Origin: Cyanobium sp. Morenito 9A2
GTDB lineage: Bacteria; Cyanobacteriota; Cyanobacteriia; PCC-6307; Cyanobiaceae
DNA length: 64,000 bases
Reading direction: 5' to 3'
Assembly: GCF_024345575.1 (NCBI RefSeq)
Contig: NZ_JAGQBJ010000003.1
Span: 1 to 64,000, forward strand
Both the position numbers and the translations under genes were made by a program. The stretch's first letter is position 1. Each line of letters starts with the position of its first letter. A model generated the notes under the pieces. The model worked only from the letters and a program-made list of their open reading frames with translations. It had not been told where the DNA came from and made no database searches. Shown here piece after piece: positions 9,797 to 16,566 of this stretch.

Positions 9797-9991
9797 ATGC
9801 CTCCGGCCATTCGTGGCTCTGCCAGCCATGGATCTGCCAACCATGAACCGCCGCCACAGGGACCACCTGGCCACTGGCGTGTGACGGCCAGGATCAGTGG
9901 CGGCCTGGTGCAGATCAGCAACAACCAAGAGTCGCGGGTGATCCGCAAGGCGGAGGTGGAGGCCTACCTGCGCAAGGACAAGGCCTGGTGA
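9797..9991 (+). CDS. Small hypothetical protein
   Basis: At most 64 residues. The C-terminal half (RVTARISGGLVQISNNQESRV, then IRKAEVEAYLRKDKAW) has protein-like amino-acid balance, while the N-terminal half is low-complexity, so translation may really begin at the GTG near 9880. No recognised family. It ends just before a large inverted repeat that would terminate it. Confidence 0.4.
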   Translation: MPPAIRGSASHGSANHEPPPQGPPGHWRVTARISGGLVQISNNQESRVIRKAEVEAYLRKDKAW

Positions 9992-9998
9992 CAGGCGG

Positions 9999-10074
9999 GG
10001 CCTGAGGGGGCCAAGCCCAGAGGGGCAGAGCCCCAAAGGGGCCAGTGCTGACCGGCCCCTGGCGCCCTCAGGCC
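9999..10074. terminator. Large compound inverted repeat between convergent genes
   Basis: Outer arms GGCCTGAGGG (9999-10008) and CCCTCAGGCC (10065-10074) are perfectly complementary. Inside are GGGGC-aga-GCCCC-type and AGGGGCC/GGCCCCT hairpins. It lies between the end of the plus-strand ORF and the end of the minus-strand gene, overlapping the latter's stop codon. A bidirectional terminator or structured 3' region is the simplest reading; no long T-run is present. Confidence 0.55.
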
Positions 10075-10364
10075 GCAGCCAGTGACTCTGTTGCCATGGC
10101 GGCCTGGACCCGCTCGATCTCCGCTTCATGGGCGGCCTCCAGTGCAACATCGATCTCTTGGATGCGGGCCAGGAACTGCTCCATCGCGGGGATCAGCTCT
10201 TCCTCCAGCAGGGTGATCTCTTCCTCGCCATAGGGGTGATCGATCCAGAGGCGGCGGATTGGCTTGCCCCGGTGGGTGCGCAGCAGCCGGGTGAGCGCCA
10301 GGTGGCAGCAGTGGACGAGGGCGACGGGATCCTCGCGGGAGAGGGAATCGAGCCAGAGGGACAT
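10068..10364 (-). CDS. Hypothetical acidic helical protein of the element
   Basis: 98 residues from the ATG at 10364 (MSLWLDSLSREDPVALVHCC). The middle (GKPIRRLWIDHPYGEEEITLL) and the tail (ARIQEIDVALEAAHEAEIER) predict a mostly alpha-helical, possibly coiled-coil protein. No family recognised. A member of the recurrent hairpin family lies about 45 bases upstream, so it is probably controlled together with the other minus-strand element genes. Confidence 0.6.
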   Translation of the reverse strand: MSLWLDSLSREDPVALVHCCHLALTRLLRTHRGKPIRRLWIDHPYGEEEITLLEEELIPAMEQFLARIQEIDVALEAAHEAEIERVQAAMATESLAAA

Positions 10365-10406
10365 GGGACCTGGCGCCGGAGCGCAGCGATGGGACGCCAG
10401 CAGCAC

Positions 10407-10458
10407 CGCCGGATCTGGCAAGGGGCGCGAAGCGCCTCGCGCAGCCCTTGCCCCGGCG
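10407..10458 (-). repeat. Structured hairpin, family copy 2
   Basis: Outer stem CGCCGG (10407-10412) with CCGGCG (10453-10458), middle stem GGCAAGG (10417-10423) with CCTTGCC (10446-10452), inner GGCGC-gaa-GCGCC. It begins 43 bases upstream of the 10364 start. The outer-stem sequence differs from other copies but pairing is kept. Confidence 0.75.
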
Positions 10459-10527
10459 AATGATGCGCGATCCCACCGCCAGCCCCAAGGGGCAAGCCCT
10501 TAAAGGGGCGGGCCCCACGGGCGTGAG

Positions 10528-10594
10528 CTCCCCGAACTGCTCCCCGAATTTGGCCTGGTGCTCCCTGAATTTGGGCCGCGACTCCCCGAATTTG
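10528..10594 (-). repeat. Iteron-like direct repeats, CTCCCCGAATTTG at 21-bp spacing
   Basis: On the plus strand the unit begins at 10528 (partial, CTCCCCGAACTG), 10540, 10561 (one mismatch) and 10582. The last three are exactly 21 bp apart, two helical turns. Such repeats are typical of plasmid origins (iterons) or of cooperative operators. They lie between the sigma-factor gene and the next minus-strand gene. No replication initiator gene was recognised nearby, so the role is open. Confidence 0.7.
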
Positions 10595-10657
10595 ACCCCG
10601 CTCGGGGGCTTTGGGGCCGGCCTGAACCGGCCCGCTGGCACTGGCGCTCTGGGGCGC

Positions 10658-11212
10658 TCAGGACAGCTCGGCCCTGAGGGCGGCGAGGCCCGCCTGCCGG
10701 CGCCGCTGGACGGCCATGGCGCTCATGCCCAACTGCTGGCCGATCTGGCGGAGGGACTGGCCTTCCAGCACCGACAGCCGGATGATCGCCGCCTGGCCTG
10801 CCGAAAGCCGATCGAGCAGGGCCTCGATACCCACGCCATCGGGCTGGCCCGACTGCTCGGGCGCCTCCAGCTGATCGATCCAGAGATCACCGCTGGGCAT
10901 CGGGGTGTGCAAGCTCTGGTGGCTCCAGGGATGGCCGCCTTTCTCGTGCTGACGCCGCGGGACCCGGACCAGGCGGCCGTGATCTCGGAGGTGGTGGAGC
11001 AGGGCGCCTTTGATGCACCGCCTGAGATAGCCGGCGGCAGAGGCCGGCTCGCTGACCTGCCGGCAGGAGAGCCAGAGCTGCATCCGGGCCACCTGGCGGG
11101 CATCCTCCAGCTCGATCACCCGGCTGCCAGCAGCGATGCCGCGGGCGATGGAATCGGCGAGGGGCAGGAACTGCTGAAAGAGGGCATCGGCCTGGGATGG
11201 GCTGCGGGCCAT
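10658..11212 (-). CDS. Sigma-70-family RNA polymerase sigma factor of the element
   Basis: 184 residues. A region-2-like segment covers about 15-75 (ELEDARQVARMQLWLS, then GYLRRCIKGALLHHLRDHGR). Region 4 covers about 136-183, with LSAGQAAIIRLSVLEGQS and an HTH of the form LRQIGQQLGMSAMAVQRRR. The short, region-1-less layout is that of an alternative or phage-type sigma factor. It sits in the minus-strand half of an element whose plus strand encodes capsid and fibre genes, so it is a candidate activator of that late module. That link is inference. Confidence 0.82.
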   Translation of the reverse strand: MARSPSQADALFQQFLPLADSIARGIAAGSRVIELEDARQVARMQLWLSCRQVSEPASAAGYLRRCIKGALLHHLRDHGRLVRVPRRQHEKGGHPWSHQSLHTPMPSGDLWIDQLEAPEQSGQPDGVGIEALLDRLSAGQAAIIRLSVLEGQSLRQIGQQLGMSAMAVQRRRQAGLAALRAELS

Positions 11213-11387
11213 GACCTGATCGCGTAGGACGCGCGACCCCAGGCCTCAACGCAGGAAGAGGCCAAGCTGAGCAAGGCCAAGCAGCAGGCCAACCCACCAA
11301 GCCCCACCGATCTCTCCTGGCACCCCAGACCCTGCCGCCATCGCTGGCTGAACGTCTCCAGCCGATCGAGTGATGCCTTGGTGGGGC

Positions 11388-11675
11388 CTAAGGCCCTGGC
11401 GGCCTGTTGCTGTCGCTCAAGGCCTTGCCGCCGAGCAACGCCAGCAAGGTGTTGAGGGCAACGCCGAATGCGGTGTGGACCGCGTTGTCGAAGCGAGTGC
11501 AGAGCCCCCCCTGGGGCACCAGTTGTTGAGCGCTGCGCCAGGCGCAGACACCCGCGCCAAAGGCGTAGAGCGAGACCTCAGCGATCAGCACCACAGCGAC
11601 CAGCCGCAGCAGGAACCGCTCGCGGTTGAACGGCCGCTCCTCCACCGGCTCAGGGCTCCTGGAAGACACCGACAT
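11388..11675 (-). CDS. Small two-helix membrane protein, possible holin-like partner
   Basis: 95 residues from the ATG at 11675. Two hydrophobic segments (LLRLVAVVLIAEVSLYAFGA, about residues 22-41, and AFGVALNTLLALLGGKAL, about 70-87) with a charged N-terminus. It overlaps the end of the YkuD-domain gene by 26 bases, so the two are translationally coupled. A small two-helix protein beside a cell-wall enzyme in a phage-like element suggests a holin or spanin-like role, without direct evidence. Confidence 0.6.
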   Translation of the reverse strand: MSVSSRSPEPVEERPFNRERFLLRLVAVVLIAEVSLYAFGAGVCAWRSAQQLVPQGGLCTRFDNAVHTAFGVALNTLLALLGGKALSDSNRPPGP

Positions 11676-12390
11676 AGACGGTGCCCTTCTTGTAGAGGGG
11701 CAAGACCTTGTCGCGCAGGTCGATGTTGTGGAGCCGCACGCAGCCGAGTGTCGGCAATAGTGGCTGGTTGGCGGCCCAGGCACCGGGCCAGCCGCAACCG
11801 GAGCCGCCGCCGTGGAGCATGATCCCGGCCCGGCCGACCGTCACCTCCTGGTTCTCCAGCTCCACCAGATCGAAGCTGTACCAGCCGTAGGACATGGCGG
11901 TATCGCTGCAGGTCGGGCTGGGGTTTTGCTCGTAGTCGGGATAGAGCTGGCCGAGCCGATACAGCCCCGGTGGGGTGTCGGTGCTGGTGTGTTTCCAGTC
12001 GTTGTCGGCACCCTGGCCCCGGGCCAGACACGGCACCTTCCACAGGAAGGCACCGGAGTGGTCGTAGGCCTTCATGTCCTGGTCCCGGTCGTTGACGAGC
12101 AGATAGGAATCGCCTGGTTTGACCGGTGCGGCGATCTTGGGACCCACCAGGCCGGCTTCTTCATCACCACGGGGATCGAGGCCTCCGCTGGGAGTTGGGG
12201 GAGCCGGTGGAGCCGGTGGCTTCTCGCTGAACTTGAGGGCCCAGACGGCTTGCTCGTCGAGCACGACCTCGCTGCCTGGGAGATCTGCAATGGCGGAGTG
12301 GAGGAGCCAGACACCGGACACCTGTTGGTGTTCCCCCTTGAAGGCTTCCCAGCGGTCCTGGAACCGCTCGGGGGTCATGGTGCTGGACAT
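11650..12390 (-). CDS. L,D-transpeptidase (YkuD) domain protein of the element
   Basis: 246 residues with no signal peptide. A proline-rich linker near residues 57-68 separates a short N-terminal part from the YkuD domain. The catalytic block reads GIMLHGGGSG, then LPTLGCVRLHN about 20 residues on, with His and the nucleophilic Cys at the spacing expected for L,D-transpeptidases (about residues 191 and 214). Chromosomal family members cross-link peptidoglycan in the periplasm. A cytoplasmic, phage-context version could instead remodel or cut the wall at exit. It is coupled to the small membrane protein 11388-11675. The start at 12390 gives MSSTM; the second Met at 12378 is possible. Confidence 0.8.
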   Translation of the reverse strand: MSSTMTPERFQDRWEAFKGEHQQVSGVWLLHSAIADLPGSEVVLDEQAVWALKFSEKPPAPPAPPTPSGGLDPRGDEEAGLVGPKIAAPVKPGDSYLLVNDRDQDMKAYDHSGAFLWKVPCLARGQGADNDWKHTSTDTPPGLYRLGQLYPDYEQNPSPTCSDTAMSYGWYSFDLVELENQEVTVGRAGIMLHGGGSGCGWPGAWAANQPLLPTLGCVRLHNIDLRDKVLPLYKKGTVYVGVFQEP

Positions 12391-12393
12391 GGC

Positions 12394-12424
12394 GGCAAGG
12401 GGCTCTCAGGTCCAACCCATTGCC
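12394..12424 (-). repeat. Hairpin related to the element's 5' hairpin family (weaker)
   Basis: GGCAAGGGG (12394-12402) pairs with CCCATTGCC (12416-12424) with one mismatch, directly upstream of the YkuD gene. It shares the GGCAAGGG arm with the other copies but lacks their inner stem, so it may be a divergent member. Confidence 0.4.
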
Positions 12425-12437
12425 ATGTGCGATAGCG

Positions 12438-12453
12438 GTACGCTTTGACGTAC
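12438..12453. promoter_or_regulatory. Probable YefM-type operator
   Basis: GTACG-CTTTGA-CGTAC is an inverted repeat with a six-base spacer, 21 bases before the antitoxin start. YefM operators are likewise paired GTAC-core boxes. Autoregulation by the antitoxin is inferred. Confidence 0.55.
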
Positions 12454-12473
12454 GTGCCTGACGCTCTGCTCTG

Positions 12474-12716
12474 GTGGCCAGCATTTCCGCGACAGAAGCT
12501 CGCAAGCGGTTGTATGCCCTGATCGACGAGGTCGGCGACTCCCATGAGCCGGTGCAGATCACCGGCAAGCGCGGCAATGCCGTGCTGCTCTCGGAGGCCG
12601 ACTGGAATGCCATCCAGGAAACCCTGCACCTGGTTTCGATCCCGGGGATGCGCGAGTCGATCCTCGCTGGGTTGGCCACACCGGCAGAAGAGCTCAGCGA
12701 GCAGCCCGGCTGGTGA
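12474..12716 (+). CDS. YefM/Phd-family antitoxin
   Basis: 80 residues from a GTG. The N-terminal SATEARKRLYALIDEV followed by EPVQITGKRGNAVLLSEADW is the Phd/YefM DNA-binding fold. The C-terminal part would wrap the toxin. The stop overlaps the toxin start by four bases, the usual coupling in these operons. It represses its own promoter and neutralises the downstream YoeB-type RNase. Confidence 0.92.
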   Translation: MASISATEARKRLYALIDEVGDSHEPVQITGKRGNAVLLSEADWNAIQETLHLVSIPGMRESILAGLATPAEELSEQPGW

Positions 12717-12982
12717 GCTGGAGCGTTCGCTTCACCAGGCAGGCGCAGAAGGACGCCCGCAAGCTCGCTGCCGCCTCACCTGCCTTGAAGGCCAAGGCCG
12801 AGCAGCTGCTGCAACTCCTGGCAGAGGATCCCTTCCGGCAGCCACCGCCCTATGAGGCGCTGGTGGGTGATCTGCGCGGAGCCTTCTCCCGTCGGCTCAA
12901 CATCCAGCACCGGCTCGTCTACGAGGTGCTGCGCGAGGAGAGGATCGTGAAGGTGCTGAGGCTGTGGACGCACTACGAATAA
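12713..12982 (+). CDS. YoeB-family toxin (ribosome-dependent mRNA endonuclease)
   Basis: 89 residues beginning WSVRFTRQAQKDARKL. It carries the conserved YoeB C-terminus: GDLRGAFSRRLNIQHRLVYEV and a final WTHYE, whose Arg, His and Tyr are the family's catalytic residues. It cleaves mRNA in the ribosomal A site when the antitoxin is lost. With the antitoxin it forms a stability module of the element. The reading frame is intact. Confidence 0.93.
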   Translation: MSWSVRFTRQAQKDARKLAAASPALKAKAEQLLQLLAEDPFRQPPPYEALVGDLRGAFSRRLNIQHRLVYEVLREERIVKVLRLWTHYE

Positions 12983-13011
12983 GCCCGGCCGCAGCCGGGC
13001 CGGAGCTGCGC

Positions 13012-13209
13012 TCAATAGGGCAGCTGCTCCAGCTCCATCCAGGCCGGGAAGCTGGCGGGCGTGAGCAGCTGGCGCTCAAAGAGGATCTGCTCGGCGAGAT
13101 CCGCGAGCCGGGGCAGTGGCACCAGGGCCGTGCGGCAGCAGAAGCTCAGGCGATCCAGCGAATCGGAGCTGTGGCGCTCCAGAGCGGAGCGGCGGAAGGA
13201 AGAAGCCAT
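13012..13209 (-). CDS. Small hypothetical protein of the element
   Basis: 65 residues from the ATG at 13209, ending ASFPAWMELEQLPY. It looks soluble, with RLADLAEQILFERQ as a probable helix. No family recognised. The start was chosen because hairpin copy 3 ends 30 bases upstream, the same geometry as the neighbouring genes. It converges with the YoeB gene, 29 bases apart. Confidence 0.55.
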   Translation of the reverse strand: MASSFRRSALERHSSDSLDRLSFCCRTALVPLPRLADLAEQILFERQLLTPASFPAWMELEQLPY

Positions 13210-13238
13210 CGGGGCGTTGAGAAGGACGCCATGGGAGC

Positions 13239-13295
13239 GCGGGGTGGGGTCAAGGGCGGCGTAGCCGCTTGCGTCAGCCCTTGAGGCCACCCCGC
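13239..13295 (-). repeat. Structured hairpin, family copy 3
   Basis: Outer stem GCGGGGTGG/CCACCCCGC (13239-13247 with 13287-13295), middle CAAGGGC/GCCCTTG (13251-13257 with 13277-13283), inner GCGGC-gta-GCCGC. It is nearly identical in its core to copy 4, but the outer stem is a different sequence that still pairs perfectly. Confidence 0.85.
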
Positions 13296-13377
13296 ACCAT
13301 GAAGCGGCCTGCGCAACGCCAACCCACCAGGAGTCATCGCGTCAGGGATTGGACCGGCCAGGGGCCGGCCCGCCGCA

Positions 13378-14016
13378 TCAGTGGCGCGAGAGCTGTTGCA
13401 TGCGGGCTTTGTGCTCGGCCAGCCAGGCACCGACCGGATACTTGATTTGATCGGCAGCCATCTGGGCCTCGATCTTTGGCCTGAGGGCTTTCATCGCTGC
13501 CTTGCGCTGGGCCAACACCTGCAGGCGGATGGCGAGCTTGCCGGCCTGATCGGCCGCTCGATACTTCACAAGCTGCGGGTAGCAGAGGCTGCCGGTGAAG
13601 GCTTCATCCACCGGGCAGTGGAGCCGGCCGAGCGGCTCGGCTTTGCCCTCCAGCCACCCAAGGGCACTGCGGCCTTCCCATTCGGTGAGGGGCCGCATGG
13701 CCAAGGGCTCCTGGCAGGCGCACTCTCCGGGCCAGCGCGCTCCCATGCGCAGGCCGATGGCGGGGCCATGAATGACCGGCCGATCGAGGAACGGCCAGCG
13801 CAGGGAATCGAGCTGGCGTTTCTTGGCCCACTGGCCGCCATGGGCAACTTCAACCGGGCCGACCCGTGTGAATTCCAGCTCCTCTGGCGGGCAGCCGACC
13901 AGGCAACTCAGCAGGGTGTGATCGAGATCTGGCGTGGGGCAGACGACAAGCCGGATGCGCGAGAAGGCGTGGCTCGGGCGCTCCTCGCGGGAGATCAACA
14001 GCAGATGGATGGACAC
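13378..14016 (-). CDS. Hypothetical protein of the element
   Basis: 212 residues from a GTG at 14016 (VSIHLLLISREERPSHAFSR). The N-terminal part is beta-rich (IRLVVCPTPDLDHTLLSCLVG). The C-terminal part is helical and basic (QVLAQRKAAMKALRPKIEAQ). Five or more cysteines occur but no zinc-finger spacing is clear. No family recognised. Hairpin copy 4 lies 31 bases upstream of this start, which supports the choice over the longer open frame. Confidence 0.6.
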   Translation of the reverse strand: MSIHLLLISREERPSHAFSRIRLVVCPTPDLDHTLLSCLVGCPPEELEFTRVGPVEVAHGGQWAKKRQLDSLRWPFLDRPVIHGPAIGLRMGARWPGECACQEPLAMRPLTEWEGRSALGWLEGKAEPLGRLHCPVDEAFTGSLCYPQLVKYRAADQAGKLAIRLQVLAQRKAAMKALRPKIEAQMAADQIKYPVGAWLAEHKARMQQLSRH

Positions 14017-14047
14017 GGCCGGATAGGGCGATGGACCCGCAGCGCCA

Positions 14048-14102
14048 CCACGGCGAGGGCAAGGGCGGCGTAGCCGCTTGCGTAGCCCTTGCGCCGCCGT
14101 GG
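14048..14102 (-). repeat. Structured hairpin, family copy 4
   Basis: Outer stem CCACGGCG/CGCCGTGG (14048-14055 with 14095-14102), middle GCAAGGGC/GCCCTTGC (14059-14066 with 14085-14092), inner GCGGC-gta-GCCGC. It lies between the RES gene and the gene starting at 14016. Confidence 0.85.
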
Positions 14103-14237
14103 ACACTGCGGATCCCCTGAGCCCCAACCCTTTTGGGCCAGGGGTTTCACGTCCTGGCCTGTGACGGTGACATTGGGGTACCGCCGATCACTGGAAAAGC
14201 CCCCCTGGTCTCATCCGGGCCTGCTGGAGCGCCGGGT

Positions 14238-14987
14238 TCAGATGGCCGCCTGTGGCAGCTCCCCATCCACCAGAAACAACTCCCTGGCAAAGCGATGGAT
14301 CCGCCCATCGTCATGACTCAGGAAGGAGGCGTGATCAGCGCAGATCTCGCAGGTGATCTCCACCTGATCAAAGGGTGTGGAGCCGAGGGCCGCCGGGGTG
14401 AACACCCCCACCTGGACCAGCGGCTCTCTTGAGCGAGCGCTGAGGTATTCAAACGCCTCGATAGCGGCCTCGCGCATCCAGTTCCCCAGCCGTTGGCTGG
14501 CTCCGTAGTGACGCGGGTCGCGTAGTGCCGCCTGGGCGCCTGCGATGGCAAGGTTTTGCAGCTGCAGTCCGCGGCAGGTGTCGATCTCCACCGAGAACAG
14601 GGCCTGGCGGCGGCGAATCGGTGCAGTGGGGGCGGTCACCTGGCCCTCCCAGAACAACAGGGCGTAGTACGCGCCTTCCACCAGCGATCCGGAGCGGCTG
14701 CGTGAGCCATAAAACATCCCCCTGTGCTCCCGCCCCCCAAAGCGCGAACCATGGAGCAGGGGCGGATAGCGGAACGGGGTGGTGAGCAGCGGATGGCTGG
14801 GCGTGGGCGGTGAGAAGGAGGGCAACGGGGGCTTGCTGGATTCCACCAGGCCCTCCAGACGCGCCAGCTGCTCGAGGTCATCCACCAGGGGGCCAAGCGT
14901 GTCGATGCCCTGCTGCTGCACCAGTCGCAGCACCGTTCCCTTCAAGGGCACAACCGCGGCGGCCTGGGCGATGGCGAGCAGATCCAT
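14238..14987 (-). CDS. RES-domain toxin (NAD+-degrading)
   Basis: 249 residues. The RES fold signature is visible around residues 72-115: FRYPPLLHGSRFGG, then GMFYGSRSRSGSLVEGAYYA, holding the conserved Arg, Tyr and Ser positions; a late FDQVEI/DHASFL block completes the domain. Characterised RES toxins (MbcT, ParT) consume NAD+ or ADP-ribosylate targets. It is downstream of and six bases from its Xre antitoxin on the same strand. Confidence 0.85.
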   Translation of the reverse strand: MDLLAIAQAAAVVPLKGTVLRLVQQQGIDTLGPLVDDLEQLARLEGLVESSKPPLPSFSPPTPSHPLLTTPFRYPPLLHGSRFGGREHRGMFYGSRSRSGSLVEGAYYALLFWEGQVTAPTAPIRRRQALFSVEIDTCRGLQLQNLAIAGAQAALRDPRHYGASQRLGNWMREAAIEAFEYLSARSREPLVQVGVFTPAALGSTPFDQVEITCEICADHASFLSHDDGRIHRFARELFLVDGELPQAAI

Positions 14988-14992
14988 CGCGC

Positions 14993-15379
14993 TCAGATCC
15001 GGGCGCGCATGGCATCGAGGTACTGCACGATCTCGACGAGCGCCTCGGTGCGCTGCACCTGCTCGGCCGGCACGCCGCCGGTGTGGCGATTGGCGGTATG
15101 AAACCAGTGGCGCATCTGAGCAGGGTCGTTGCCCACCAGCACCGCCAGGCTGCGGTAGAGGCGCACCACCAACAGTGCCAGCTCGCCGGTCTTGGAGAGC
15201 GGCTCAATGCCTTTGCCACGGACAAAGAGCGAACGGTCGCGACCCAGCACCCGCGCCAGGGCGGAGCGGCTCAGATCCAGTTCTTCCGCAGCCCGCACCA
15301 CCGCCTGGAGCAGAAGCTGGGCGTCAGTGAGCGGATCCGCTGAGGCGGCGACTGGTGGCGAGCGATCAACAAGGGGCAT
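14993..15379 (-). CDS. Xre/MbcA/ParS-type antitoxin
   Basis: 128 residues. It has the N-terminal HTH-like LDLSRSALARVLGRDRSLFVRGKG and a C-terminal toxin-binding (DUF2384-like) part with ALLVVRLYRSLAVLVGNDPAQ and MRHWFHTANRHTGGVPAE. The order antitoxin then RES toxin is the family standard. A perfect palindrome lies six bases before the ATG and is the probable autoregulatory site. Confidence 0.88.
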   Translation of the reverse strand: MPLVDRSPPVAASADPLTDAQLLLQAVVRAAEELDLSRSALARVLGRDRSLFVRGKGIEPLSKTGELALLVVRLYRSLAVLVGNDPAQMRHWFHTANRHTGGVPAEQVQRTEALVEIVQYLDAMRARI

Positions 15380-15384
15380 GGATC

Positions 15385-15400
15385 TGATGCATTTGCATCA
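15385..15400. promoter_or_regulatory. Palindromic operator of the RES/Xre pair
   Basis: TGATGCA-tt-TGCATCA is a perfect 7-bp inverted repeat immediately upstream of the antitoxin ATG (15379). It overlaps the region from which the capsid module also diverges, so the antitoxin might affect both sides. Binding is inferred. Confidence 0.6.
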
Positions 15401-15583
15401 AACCTAACCCTCTTGAGTCAAAATCGACAGGCTTTCTGCTTCTGCTTCGCCGCCCAAGGCCACCCAGATCAGCCCGAAACGGCAAGAAGCTGAGCGCTGC
15501 TTCTGGTCACTGGCAGAGCCAGGCGAAGCGGACGATCGAGGTGCCTGCCATGGCGACTGAGTCACCAACCCCCGTGCTCGCCC

Positions 15584-15603
15584 ATGGCAATAGGTGGTGA
15601 CGT
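15584..15603 (+). promoter_or_regulatory. Shared upstream sequence, site A (before the capsid gene)
   Basis: ATGGCAATAG followed by GTGGTGACGT. The same 20 bases recur with one difference at 22337-22356 before the second collagen-like gene, and the (A/G)TGGCAATAG core recurs at 18701 before the first. It is a candidate late promoter or activator site; it begins 47 bases before the capsid ATG. Confidence 0.55.
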
Positions 15604-15630
15604 TGCTGGGGTCAGGCCCCGGGAGTGACC

Positions 15631-16530
15631 ATGGGCCTCACGTTGATCGAGGCGATGAAGCACGAAACCCGAGTCGATCGGCTCGCGGTGACCAAGACCT
15701 TCACGGAAGGTCAGCTGCTTCGTCGTTTGCCGTTCCGCAACCTCTCAGGCGGCGCCCTGCAGTTCGCCAAGGAAAAGAAACTGCCCCGCGTCGGCTTTCG
15801 TGCTGTGAATGAGGGCTACCGCCGTGATTACGGGGCGGTGGCGCAGGAGAGCGAGTTCGTTCACCTCTTCGGTGGTGATCTCGATGTGGACCGCTCGATC
15901 GTTGATCTCAACGGCCCTGAGGCCCGTGCTTCTCAGACGGAGCAGAAGGTGCGCTCGATGCGGCTCACCCTGGAGGCGGCGATCATCAACGGTGACGCCA
16001 CCTTTGATCCACGGGCGTTCAACGGCCTGAGCAAGCGGCTGGTCCCTGGCGGGGCTCAGACCGTCGACAACATCAGCGGCACCGTCAAGCTCACCAAGCT
16101 GGAAGCGGTGGTTGATTCGGTCAACGCCCTCGGCGGTGAGAAGGTGCTGCTGACCAGCAAGGCGGGCCGGCGCCAGATCAGCTCAGCCTGCCGCGTTGCT
16201 GGCGGCGATCTGTATCAGGTGATCGACGGCCGCCACTGGTTCGAGGACACCGAGATCCTGGTGGTCGATCAGGACGCCCAGGGCCACGAGGTGCTGGGCT
16301 TCGGGGAGGCGGCCAACACCACGTCGATCTACTGCGTGGCGCTCGGTGATGAGCTGATGACCGGCATCCAGGGCCCGTTCGAGGGTCGCTACGGCATCTC
16401 GGTGCGGGACTTCGGCGAAGTACAGGATGCTCCGGTGTTCCGCACCCGCGTCGATTGGTACGTCGGTTATGCGGTGGTCAATGACAAGGCGATCGCTCGC
16501 CTCTACAACATCGGCCCAGCTGTGGCCTGA
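15631..16530 (+). CDS. Phage-type major capsid protein (HK97-like fold expected)
   Basis: 299 residues from the ATG at 15631, preceded by GGAG at five bases; a GTG at 15625 is also in frame. Recognisable family blocks are LTLIEAMKHETRVDR at the N-terminus, LPRVGFRAVNEGY, FGGDLDVDRSIVDLNG and AAIINGDATFDPRAFNGLSK. These match the major structural proteins of tailed phages that begin with a short LIEA helix and lack a long scaffold domain. The reading frame is intact. It leads a plus-strand series of virion-like genes, but no portal, terminase or protease gene accompanies it in the window. Confidence 0.85.
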   Translation: MGLTLIEAMKHETRVDRLAVTKTFTEGQLLRRLPFRNLSGGALQFAKEKKLPRVGFRAVNEGYRRDYGAVAQESEFVHLFGGDLDVDRSIVDLNGPEARASQTEQKVRSMRLTLEAAIINGDATFDPRAFNGLSKRLVPGGAQTVDNISGTVKLTKLEAVVDSVNALGGEKVLLTSKAGRRQISSACRVAGGDLYQVIDGRHWFEDTEILVVDQDAQGHEVLGFGEAANTTSIYCVALGDELMTGIQGPFEGRYGISVRDFGEVQDAPVFRTRVDWYVGYAVVNDKAIARLYNIGPAVA

Positions 16531-16566
16531 TCCCCCTCCCCATTCACCTTCTGAGAGGACACGACC

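Noticed and set aside
10126-10641. Minus-strand ORF with KFGE heptads over the iteron-like repeats
   Set aside because: The heptads follow automatically from a 21-bp DNA repeat; the rest of the frame is arginine/proline-rich and overlaps a better gene (10068-10364).
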